Shown here piece by piece: positions 36,351 to 47,878 of a DNA stretch of 64,000 nucleotides (position 1 is the first letter of the stretch; every line of letters starts with the position of its first letter). The notes under the pieces are model-generated. The model was not told where the DNA came from. It made no database searches and saw only the letters and a list, made by a program, of their open reading frames with translations. This DNA comes from Opeltia flavorubescens (Eukaryota > Ascomycota > Lecanoromycetes > Teloschistales > Teloschistaceae): assembly GCA_000442125.1 (NCBI GenBank), contig KE546970.1, positions 736,667 through 800,666 on the forward strand. Direction: 5' to 3'. The translations under genes and the position numbers were made by a program.

Positions 36351-39300
36351 CTAGTTCATACTTGGCAACTTGCTTCTGCGACCAACACCTTGCCTGCCAC
36401 GTTCCTCGTCACACATCAGCAATTTTGGTCTACGATAGGTGTAGCCGATGAAGGCGCCCCTTTTCCGTATTTCCAGAACCGTCCTGCCGACTTCCTTGTC
36501 TCTCAGCGCGCGGTCTCTCGGCCTTTTCTTTTCTTTCGGTTTCATGGTCTTCGTTGCTTTGAGTACTGGACGAGGACTCGGGGTAAAGCCATCGTCAGGA
36601 CCATATGAGCTCTTCGGTAAAGGCTCACGGCCGCCATCGAGCTGAGTAGTGACGAGTGCCGCAGCCAATTTCTTAGGCAGCTCGTAGCAAATCTTGTGGT
36701 CTTCGACACTGCATGTTGTGGAAGCATCGTCAACGTCGCTTACAGGTTCTTCTTCATCAAAGTATTTGGTGTCGTCCCGGCCTCTGACATCAGGTACAAA
36801 CGGTGGCCTCGAGAGGTGAAGTCGCTCCCATGAAAGACCATGGAAAAACGGATGCGCCTTTATATCGGATCCATCATTGGCATACACAAAGTGCCCTTGA
36901 TAGTTTTGTGAGTCCTTGTCTGCACGCAGGCTCACCATGTGACCAGCTGCTGAATGGGCCAATTGGTAGTCATTCTGCCTATACTGCTTGGAGCACAGAC
37001 GGTGCTCTTTCTCCTGGAGTAAGCTATTGATCAAGTCCATGGCTTCGTACGTGACCTTCTCTTTCCGGTCGAGATCCTTCTCCGACGGAAATCTAAGGGT
37101 TGTTGCATTGTTCTACAATCATTAGCTTTTTCATTTAATCTCTAATCATGAGGGCGTACTAAGATCTTAATCTTTGTGTCTTGTCGATTCTCGCAAACGA
37201 ACGGAGTGTAGCCGTAAAGGCACTGAATGATTTATCATATCAGCAACGATACTGTAGGTGTCGACCAGAGCTCCTACCTCATAAAGAATAATGCCAATAC
37301 TCCACCAGTCGCAGCGTCCATCGTAAGGCTCGCCGCGTATTACTTCAGGGGCCATATACTGACTGGTACCCACGACACTTCGCGCCAATTTTCTGTTACC
37401 ACATCTGTTTCGCCACTGCAAAATGTCTTCCTTCTCACCTGGTCCGTCAACTTGTGGTGTCTGGCGGCGGCCTTTGCGTCCAATAATAGCATTGGCCAGG
37501 GTCATGCCAGCGGCAATCTGTGCACCCTCTTTGCGATCCAGCGAGTCGCCGTCGACCTTGATCCCGAGCTTGTCCATTAGTGATTGACGATGATTATTGA
37601 AGAAGCTCTGGTCGTGTGCCCAGTGGCCATCGAAAGCCAGACCAAAGTCAGATATTTTCAGATGGCCAGATGCAGATATGAGAAAATTGTCGGGTTTAAC
37701 GTCCCGATGAATCCAGCGGAGGCGGTGGGCTTCTTCGACACATAATATCATTTCAGCGACATACCATCGGGCCTTTTTCTCTTTCAAAACATCTTTACGG
37801 AACAGCAGACCAAGAAAGTCTCCTCCAACCATGTATTCCATAACAAGGTAGAGATTTGTATTATCTTGAAAGCTGGCGACGAGCGGTACAACCCATCTTG
37901 AATTCTCGGAGGAGACGAGAAAGTCTCGTTCAGCCCGAAGATGGCCCTCTTGTGAATTGCGAAGCATATCAGACTTGCGTATTACCTTCATTGCGTAAAC
38001 TTCGTTTCTCGTTTTCCTAGTCTCACGCCGCTGAACACTCCGCTGACTGTCAAGCGTTGAGCGAAGGATCTCTATGGTGGAGGTTTTGAAATTCACGGTT
38101 TCCTCACGAGGTCCTGATTTCGTGGACGGTTCAGCCCAGGCCGCTGGGCTCTGTGTCGGCTGTTCGTCATGTGTCGATTCTCTTTGGCGAACTAGTCTTA
38201 CAACCCCGAAGCTTCCTTTCCCCAGAATCTTAACAATGTCGAAGCCGGCGAGTGATACTCCTGATCTTCCAGCCACTGTGTTAGTCCTGCTCTTTAAAAT
38301 CCTTGTTTGTCGAAGCTGATCGCTCTCTTGAAGGGCCCAGAGAGCGCGCTCACGCTGGCATTGTTCTGCAGTGAAAGCCTCCATCTGAAGGCGCGCTTCA
38401 AGCTTATGTCTCCTATAGGAGCGTGGGGTCTCCTCTGTTGACAACAAGTTATTGAAATACGTTTCAAAGAAAATCTTGGCATTAGCTGCTGTTTCTACAG
38501 TCACTATTGTTGGGGCCACGATCTCTGGCTTTTCCTCTATGGGGTCCAGCAAGCTTTCACGGGGATCCCCCTGGCTAAGCTTTAAAGGCCCTTGTGACAT
38601 AGACTTCTCGAAGCGATCACTCTTATCTTTGCTTCTAGGCGTATGGAGTGAAGGTACGTTGGAACTTAAAGATGTCTTCCTAGTCGATCGGCCGCCGATG
38701 AAGGCACCACTGCTGTTACTATAGCTAGATGGCTCAGTACTTGACTGATTGCTGATCTTCTCATTGCTATGCGTATCCCATGCTATTTTTTCATGTAAGG
38801 ACTGTATGCTAGGGCCTGCTCGGTGATGAACGCGATGAACGACTGTAGGGTTGCCGAAAGTCATCGAAAGTTTGTGAGAGAGCTGGTAGGCTATACTAGG
38901 GATTGATCTCGATCTTCGAAGACTCTCCGGGGCAAACTGCTTACATGAGCCTTCAATGGTCGGAGGCTGAAGATTCTGTATAGGTGGTGAGATATCAAAA
39001 TACCCAGCAGTGGATGGACGTAAAGTTGGGTGTGTTTCGCTAGAGAGATTTCGAGGCAGGTTGTCTTTATCAAAGCGTATTACACTATCCTTGTTTGTTG
39101 GTGTAGTGTTACTACTTCTAAAGTATCCCTCTTCGAAGTGCTGTATTGACATTAAGGAAAGCGAGCCAGCGGCTGGCGTTCGGCATTCTACGGTTTGTTA
39201 GTCTACCTTGTCACTTCATAGAATCTCTAGACGAATGACCTACCCGCACTTCCGCGTTTGTCAGCGCTACCATGTAATCGAACGATTGACATGAGTCTGG

Positions 39301-39520
39301 AACTGCGGTGGTGAATCTTCTCTGCCGTGTTCGAGGATGCATTGCTCGATTGTGAAGTCCGCAAGGCATTTGGAGGTTCGACATCGGGGTCTCGAATATC
39401 AAGAGTCGCATCGCCAACCCCAAGGCTTAGCTTGCTTTGGATGGTCTTCTTATGATTCATTTTCAGGCCAAAGAAGCTGCGAGAACTCCAACGGCCTTTC
39501 CTTTTCTTGGGTAGGACCAT
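36351..39520 (-). CDS. AGC-family Ser/Thr kinase, NDR/LATS-like
   Basis: Protein kinase of the NDR/LATS branch, which acts with Mob cofactors in morphogenesis or cytokinesis signalling; the substrate is unknown. Four exons give 1003 aa: 39520-39244, 39187-37278, 37222-37160, 37112-36351. A long polar N-terminus precedes an NDR N-terminal regulatory stretch (about 325-390, 'KIFFETYFNNLLS') expected to bind Mob. Kinase features are GKGSFG (415-420), catalytic Lys493 in 'AMKV', HRD with Asp588, DFG with Asp606, a long insert before 'RSVVGTSQYMAPEV', and the C-terminal hydrophobic motif 'FIGYTY', an NDR hallmark. A ~65-residue insertion separates the glycine loop from Lys493. It is more divergent than Cbk1/Cot-1, so it may be a Ppk35-like or lineage-specific paralogue. 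Confidence 0.88.
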
Positions 39521-39882
39521 AATTGGGGACGCAGTAAGAGTGACGATACGTAGCAAAAGAGCTCTCTTCTTTCAAAGAATGTGGATGAAGCAACAGAGCA
39601 AGGCACAGGTAAAGGATAGCAAGCCCAATTATTAGGCAGCGAATGGATACACTGAACTGGATGCTGACGATAATGAGATGATGTATTCAATGTCTTGAAA
39701 GCAGAAGTAGAGGACTAAGAATTTCTAGCTATTGCGCCATCAGCGAAAGGGTGGCAAGAGCGACACGGAAAGCCCAAGCTTCGCCCCTTTAACCTGAAGG
39801 GATATCAGATTGTTTGGAATGCCTCAAAATTCAACAATGCTTAGGTAGAAGACCTCGCTCTAGTTGAGTTGGGAGACCCAGA
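39521..39882. other. Intergenic between kinase and hst2
   Basis: 362 bp between the kinase start and the hst2 stop, both genes on the minus strand. It should contain the kinase promoter and hst2 terminator. I see no other feature. Confidence 0.5.
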
Positions 39883-41230
<1,348 letters not shown>

Positions 41231-43441
41231 CTTGGATGATACTGAGTCGTCGTTTACGACCGCAGGATTCGAGATGCCCAATGTGAATTAAGAATGGGTA
41301 GCGCCGGGATTCAGAGCTGTCGGTCCCGTTGTAATCTGTGACATCCAGCACCCTACAGACGTAGTGAACTTGAAGAAATGAAATAAAAGGCTGAGCCGGT
41401 TTTGTAACGCTTGGTTATTAGGCCTTTCAACGATACTCCAAGCTACGTAGCTCCAAGCTTTATTGTATTTGCACTCAGGAAAGCCAGCGTATTTACAGCA
41501 TCGCTTACCATTGCGTTGATGGTGGGACGGAGGGTCTCGTATCTTGTATCTATGTCGACTCGCTGAATGATGCTTGGATGCACATTTAAGTTCACGCTGA
41601 TTGCGAGATCCTTGCCAACGAAGGGAGTTGTATGGTACTCTCGGGTTTGCTCAAAACGAGGCGTAAACTGGGCTAGACTATTGCACGGGAATTTGTATTT
41701 CTTGTTACTTCCTAGCACTCGGCTGCGCGTTTTCCTAACTGTGTTGCTGGCACCTCCATAACTCTCGAACTTTAAAGTCATGCAACCTTGGCAGCCCCCA
41801 CCCTGTATTCTATATTGTGTGACTTTTGTCATCGACCGTCGCCCAGTATTTGCAGGGCTCCACACAGCGCAATAACACAAACACCAAAAATCCAAAGAAT
41901 TCGTTTTGAAGAACCGAGCAAGATCTTTCAGCACGTACACTGTTAACCTGTAATATGAACTGGCTTAGAGTTTCATATATTAAAAAATCTTTCTATGTAG
42001 ATAATGCCCAAGCCGCTTCCAGGCCGTATATTTTCGACGCTGAATATTTACGAAAAGAATCCGAATCATAATGAAAACCTGCATGCATTGATCGAGCTTG
42101 CTCGGCCGCTTGTGATGTATCCTTTGAATTCTTGATGATTGTGTTATTGCGCTGTGTGGAGCCCTGCGAATACTGGGTGGATGACAACGACAGAATTTGA
42201 ACCCACGAACCCCCAAAAGGATATTGCCCCTCGATCACTCCACCGACAAGATGACTATATCCGTCAGCTCAATGGACGACACAATCATTGCTTGACCGAT
42301 AGATTTTCTCTACAGCGAGGTTGCGGAGGGCTATGGTTCAAGATCGAGGTCCTGTGACAGTTCCAGTGTGTGATACTGCCTTTCGGCGATAGTCTTAGTG
42401 GCATATTACAAAGATAGCAAAGCGGGTATTCAACGAATACGTATACTACGGGTTACCCCCTAGGAAGCTCAAAAAGTCCCTGCTCAATGACGGTCCCAGA
42501 TTACTTTCTGGAGGCATTCGTACTAATATGAGAAACCTGTTGTTGAATTGAATTGATTCTCGCTGATAATTGCTAGGACTGCCTAGTTCACGAGCCCGCC
42601 TGAGGCTATTACTAAATATGTCAACATTGTAAAATATCTGACGTTGAATTTGACAAATGCTATCGGTGATAGTACACGGGATGTGATGTGTTGACTGGCT
42701 GATTGGGCGTGGGGTGCAGTAAGGTAGATCAAGCGGTATTTTATGTATGGAGATGATCTCGAAATTTCGAGTGGATTCCGCTTAAAAGGCTTGTACATAA
42801 CCTTAATCTTTTCTAAAATAGGTCATCTCAATATTACATACTAATTCAAAATTGGCACTTTTTAAAGGCGGCCTGAACGTTGAAAACGACTCCCGTAGAA
42901 TCCAGAAACCGTTTCGCTACCGAATTCTGAACCTAATACCATGGGCCATGAGGTGTATTCACTTCGGCGAGTATAGCGGGCGTAATCGGCATCGGCAGCG
43001 ATTTCTTGCTGGTCGCACACCCGAAGGTCAAGGTGTCAAGGATAAATAACCTGAGTACATAAAGGGCGAATACCCTTCGCTAGCTCTGTCGCAAGCTTTA
43101 CTTTTCCATCTAACAGTGCTCTTGCAGCGCGTAAAGCTCTGCGGAAGAGTACGAGTACGTAGCTTGGTGTGGCTCTACCTGAGATGATTTTCTATAGCTT
43201 CACAAACACTAGAGCACCCACATAGCCTTCCACGCCAGTGGCTGACCAACACCTATCAATTCTAAACGAATATAGTAGTAGTCACTATCACCATCACCGT
43301 CCATCGCCATGGTTTTAGTAGGTTTCAATTTCATCAAATAATCTATCTCCAGCCTGCAGCAGGTAGCCATCTGATTGAATTCCGCTGTTGAACGACGTTG
43401 ATGTCAACACCATCATATTCAACTGCGTGCTTGAGGATGTA
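41231..43441. other. Long intergenic gap between hst2 and cog4
   Basis: 2.2 kb between divergent genes, unusually long for this gene-dense half. It contains the inverted repeat described separately (41842-42178). A 165-codon open frame on the minus strand (41443-41940) overlaps one arm; it has no recognisable domain, and its upstream part is made of repeat sequence. The remainder (42360-43440) shows no supported gene. TIR-bearing or foldback-type DNA may have inflated this gap. Confidence 0.5.
41842..42178. repeat. Imperfect inverted repeat, foldback-like element
   Basis: A 39-bp core at 41842-41880 is repeated in reverse complement at 42140-42178 with a single T/C mismatch (CCCAGTATT[T/C]GCAGGGC...). 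Weaker similarity extends inward to the 'CTTGCTCGG' motifs, giving arms of about 83-89 bp (41842-41924 and 42090-42178) around a ~165-bp unique centre. Inner-arm differences include several C/T and G/A changes. I cannot identify a target-site duplication. It may be a decayed MITE or foldback element, or two inverted copies of a short repeat. Confidence 0.7.
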
Positions 43442-45911
43442 ATGACGGTCCTACAAGCTGGTGGTTTGGGAATGGAAACGACTGCGTCGGTCGCAGGAAT
43501 ACGTGCAACGATGGCAAAGCTCTCAGAAAAAGAAGTGAGCGTAACAGCACGGCTGGATGCTTTGATCGCTTCACAGAATGCTTTCACGCATGATCTGACA
43601 CGGCTTGATATAATGCGAATCACTTTAGGCTCTCAAGCAGTTTCGGCCAGAAGTATCAATAATACGATGCTCTCAAAGGCGGCGGCGACTGCACAACGAC
43701 TTTCTACCGCGGTCAACGAACTAGACCTCGAGCAGACCCGTGTGAGAGATACGTTAGGCGTTGTCGAGCAAGTCGCCGAACTTAAAACGTGTGTGCTAGG
43801 AGTCACCGGTTCCATGGGCGCTGCGCAAGACTGGGAAGCGGCTGCTAGCTACCTGCACCGCGCGTCTCAAATCCCTCCACACGTTCTATATGGGACGTTT
43901 GCGGAAGATATTGTACCAACAGCAGAGGTCCCAGACCCACCGAAGATAACATTGGCGCAAGCTTCGGAGTCATTGCGTGATTTATTCCTCCGCGAATTTG
44001 AGAAAGCAGCGGAGGAAAATAATGGATCCAGAGTGACAAGATTTTTCAAACTGTTTCCTCTTATTGGGAAGGCCGAGGTAGGCTTGGACGTGTACGGACG
44101 GCACGTCTGTCGAAGCGTTGCGACTAGAGCACGTAGTAACCTGAATGCTGGCACTCACGGCTCGCAAAGTACAGAAGGTTACTTCTACGCAAATGCTCTC
44201 ACCAAACTTTTCGAGCATATCGCTCATGTTGTAGAGCACCATAGCGGACTGGTCACAATTCATTATGGGAGTGGGCGCATGGTTCGGATACTCGAAAGGC
44301 TGCAAACAGAGGCGGACATCCAAGGAGGCATCATTGTCGATACGTGGAGCGATGAAAGGTCGTTGGATCGTAAACTCACAGATATTAAATCGTACGCCTT
44401 CGCTTTTCTCGTCCAGAGTTTTCTTCCGGCTCAGTCTGCCAGAAGTGGCACCCCTCGCGCTGAATCACCAACCAGCGGAGCTATCTCAGGAGATATGAAG
44501 GTGCACACTGAGGAAGGCATCGATACGAAAATAGTTGATGGTCTTCTTAACGAGATGACCATCATGGTTGCGCGTTGGTCGCTCTATTGTCGTTTCATTT
44601 CGCTTAAATGCAAGGTATGGCGCCAATGGATAGCAAAATGAGCTGAGACTGACATATCACTCTCAGGAAGAGTCAATGAGCAGTAGCCCCGATGAGAGTA
44701 TTCTCAAAATCCCACAATTTATACTGCAATCGGGCTTGTATCACAAAATAGCTAACCAGCTGATCATGCCAATCAACTTGATGACGACCTTCTTACTTCG
44801 TCGATCAGTAGAAAGGGCATTTCAGCTCGATGAGCAACCGGCAGCATTGTCTCTCAATCTGGCGAAACCGTTAACAGCCCAACCCCCTTACATGTCTTCA
44901 GCTGTGGACGATGTTATGTATGTCGTAAACCAGGTTGTGGACAGATCTCTCGCAACATCTCAACGAACGGTTATTTCTAGTGTGATACCCTCGATTACGC
45001 GTGTACTGGATTCGGATTTTGTTGGTATGATCCAGCGTAAGATGCGGGATGAGAGCTATCCCAAAGCTGCTATTCAAGGCGCTTTGCCCCCTGAAAGTAC
45101 CATCGTCGCGTTTCTAGTTCTTATCAATAATTTAGACATGGCAGCTGAATACGTCAAGAGAATTGTCCAACCACGACTGGAAGCTCAGCCGCCCAAACAA
45201 GCAGGTATCGAAGATGCCAATGCGTCATCCAAAAGTCTGGATGCGTTGTTCCCTTTTGAGAACGATGCGTTGTACGCGAGGAGCCTGCTCAGAACGTTAC
45301 AGCAGAGTTTCGAAGGGAAGGCTTCGGAGCTGATCAGTGATGGTATGTATGTAGTATTCAAAAACATTGTCAAGCCGCGATTACGGCCTTTACTTTCCGA
45401 CGCATTCCGGGAAATCGATTATCAGATGAACGGATCTGAATTGGACGAAGTAACAAGATCCATGCATGACGTAGCAGCCGTGGAACAAAGGACTGATCGG
45501 GTGATGCAATATAACTTCCAGCGAGGCTGGGACGCACTCATCACACCTATGCGCAGGATCTTTACCAGCACTAATTATGAGCGGCTACTATCCACAACCA
45601 TCTCCTACGTCGCCGAGGTCCTCGAAAAGCGTATCTGGAGCTATTATGGTCGGATCAACGATCTCGGGGCGATGCGACTTGAACGGGATGTTGCAAGTCT
45701 TGTTAATGTTGTCGTTCATGGAGGTCGTTATGGATTGCGGGATGCTTTCATACGGTGCACTCAGATTTGTATCATAATGAACATGGAAGATGATGAATGG
45801 GTTGAGACAAAAGACTCGATCGAAACAGCTGCTGAAGGGGACAGTCTTGAGTGGAAGCTTAATGACGAGGAACGTCTCCGGGCCCGGGCGGTTGTGCAGA
45901 GTAGCAAATAG
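43442..45911 (+). CDS. cog4: Conserved oligomeric Golgi complex subunit 4
   Basis: Lobe-A subunit of the COG tether, which captures retrograde vesicles within the Golgi and interacts with SNAREs such as Sed5 and the SM protein Sly1. Two exons, 43442-44614 and 44667-45911 (intron 52 nt, phase 0), give 805 aa. N-terminal 'VSVTARLDALIASQ' and 'LTRLDIMRITLGSQAV' fit the Cog4 coiled-coil region. The middle ('VTRFFKLFPLIGKAEVGLDVYGRHVC') and the C-terminal half ('IPQFILQSGLYHKIANQL', then 'RDESYPKAAIQGALP') match the family's Cog4 domain. An in-frame stop lies upstream of the first ATG (43442); a second Met at 43472 could also serve. Length agrees with the family (about 780-860 aa). Confidence 0.9.
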
Positions 45912-46507
45912 ACGATTGGGCTCATCAATATTGTTTACATCGTAGGGTTCCTCTATATACCCATCAGATATGTGCATGCATCGCATTTGATAACCTTTCA
46001 GCATATCTAAAACATTTGAATACAAAATTTGAATTCGTCTGCCGGGATCATAAATTTGGATCAAGGTTGTTTCAGTACAGTATTTCGATACCTCGGTTCA
46101 TCCTCCAATTGGAAAACCCCTCTGGGATTCCATATTCAATATAGAAAACCACAGCAAATTCCGCCCCTGTGAATATTGAAATATTGGACCGTAGGTTTTC
46201 CCACAGCATATGGACTATTTTTCCTAAGTTATTAGCGAACGTTCTGATTCGCAAAGCTTATTCTAGTTGAGAGATCTTTTGCGAGCTTGACCTGAGAACA
46301 ACTGCCAAATCTCGCCTCCCATGAAATCCATGCAGGAGTAGCAAATCTCGACCGTGTCTGATTAGCAGTGTCTCACCTGATTACCTACGTTGTTTACCAG
46401 CGTTGATCACCGACTACTCTTTATTCTTTCCAGCCGTTGATGAAATATTCCAATTCCCGGCCTGGAGTGTTCTCATCCACTTTACTTTAGGATTGGCATC
46501 AATCACC
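45912..46507. other. Intergenic between cog4 and sua5
   Basis: 596 bp between two plus-strand genes, AT-richer than the coding sequence. It should hold the cog4 terminator and sua5 promoter. The sua5 frame stays open upstream to about 46403 but has no ATG there. Nothing else is recognised. Confidence 0.5.
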
Positions 46508-47872
46508 ATGGATCAAAAAATGCATAACCCCCGAATGGATACTCAGATACTATCTGTTGATGTGAACAACATCGGAGATTTCATATTCAAGGAACCAAAT
46601 AGAAAATTCCTCGGAGACTGGGAGATACGACTTCTTCAGGACAGTGGTGATGTAGTCAATCTCCTTCAAGCTGTAGAACAGTTGCAAACATCGAATGTAC
46701 CAGTTGCATTCCCTACAGAGACAGTTTATGGCCTAGGCGCGGACGCAACTCGAGACAATGCTGTCGTTGGTATATTCGAGGCGAAACGAAGACCAAGCGA
46801 CAATCCACTTATCATACATATTTCTTCTCTCACTCAGCTTCGCCAGCTGCTCGCATCGCCTCCTGGCTTGGGGACGGCTCCTTCATTGGAGGCCGGGCAA
46901 GATCCCATCCCAGCTATTTATTACCCTTTGATCTCGCGTTTCTGGCCTGGTCCGTTGAGTATTCTCCTACCTCTACCTGAGCCGTCACCGCTGGCCGCCG
47001 CAGTGACAGGAAGTCTTCCCACTTTCGCTGTTCGGATGCCTTCATCCCGACTTGCTCTCGCTCTCATCCATCTAGCCGGCGTACCTATCGCTGCTCCATC
47101 AGCTAACGCATCAACCAGACCGTCGACAACCACTGCTGCCCATGTTCTTCATGACCTGGCTGGTCGTATAAAGTTTATCGTTGATGGTGGCCCTTGCTGT
47201 GTAGGGGTGGAAAGCACCGTAGTCGATGGCCTGGTGAATCCACCGGTTATCCTGCGACCAGGAGGGCTGTCTATCGAAATGCTGCGCCAGTGTTCTGGAT
47301 GGGAGAAGGTGGAGCTAGGATACAAAGATGGTGTAGAGACGAGTGCACCGAGGGCGCCAGGCATGAAGTATAAACATTACTCTCCCACAGCTCGGGTGAT
47401 ACTGGTGCATGGCCAGCTAAGCTTTGAACTCTTGATGAAGTATCAGGGGGGAGATGGCAAAGTTGGCATTGCCACGACTGTCACCTGGACAGATGAAGAT
47501 CTGGTGACACCCGGAACACTTAAAACTAATTCTACATCAATTGCGCCGGGCAGATTACGTACCTTTATGATTGAAAAAGGCACACCTGTTCCTCATTCTG
47601 AGGAAGCAGATATGGACGGCCGAACTTTAGCATTACGGCCATCTAACCACGTAGAAGGTGGAAAGGATGCGGCCTCAATACAGGTCGTGTGTACTGATCT
47701 AGGCATGGAAGCAGCAAACATTGCGCAGAATCTGTTCTCTGCGTTGCGCGAGCTTGACCTACAGCGTCCAAGCTTTATTTTCGTCGAAGCCATTGAGGTT
47801 ACCGAGGGCCACGCGGCCGCAGCTATTATGAATCGACTTCGAAAAGCCGCAGAGCTGGAGATCGAATCGTGA
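46508..47872 (+). CDS. sua5: Threonylcarbamoyl-AMP synthase Sua5
   Basis: Makes threonylcarbamoyl-adenylate from Thr, bicarbonate and ATP, the first step of t6A37 modification of ANN-decoding tRNAs, needed for accurate start-codon use and decoding. A single exon encodes 454 aa. The YrdC domain (about 50-270) includes 'FPTETVYGLGADA' (68-80), 'KRRPSDNPLIIH' (93-104) and 'APSANASTRPS'; 'VESTVVDG' and 'RPGG' follow, then the linker 'APGMKYKHYSP' and a C-terminal Sua5 domain. The ATG at 46508 lies in a good context (ACCATGG). The open frame extends 35 codons upstream without ATG, and Met10 is an alternative start. Its stop is 6 bp from the stop of rqc2 on the other strand. Confidence 0.94.
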   Translation: MDQKMHNPRMDTQILSVDVNNIGDFIFKEPNRKFLGDWEIRLLQDSGDVVNLLQAVEQLQTSNVPVAFPTETVYGLGADATRDNAVVGIFEAKRRPSDNPLIIHISSLTQLRQLLASPPGLGTAPSLEAGQDPIPAIYYPLISRFWPGPLSILLPLPEPSPLAAAVTGSLPTFAVRMPSSRLALALIHLAGVPIAAPSANASTRPSTTTAAHVLHDLAGRIKFIVDGGPCCVGVESTVVDGLVNPPVILRPGGLSIEMLRQCSGWEKVELGYKDGVETSAPRAPGMKYKHYSPTARVILVHGQLSFELLMKYQGGDGKVGIATTVTWTDEDLVTPGTLKTNSTSIAPGRLRTFMIEKGTPVPHSEEADMDGRTLALRPSNHVEGGKDAASIQVVCTDLGMEAANIAQNLFSALRELDLQRPSFIFVEAIEVTEGHAAAAIMNRLRKAAELEIES

Positions 47873-47878
47873 AGTCCG

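Noticed and set aside
41443-41940. 165-codon minus-strand open frame between hst2 and cog4
   Set aside because: Its upstream part is made of inverted-repeat sequence shared with 42140-42178, and the rest has no recognisable domain. Not called as a gene without transcript support.
42180-42290. tRNA-like B box (GGGTTCAAATTC) on the minus strand next to the inverted repeat
   Set aside because: The T-stem pairs only through several G-U pairs, and I could not build an acceptor stem or anticodon arm. At most it is a decayed tRNA-derived piece.
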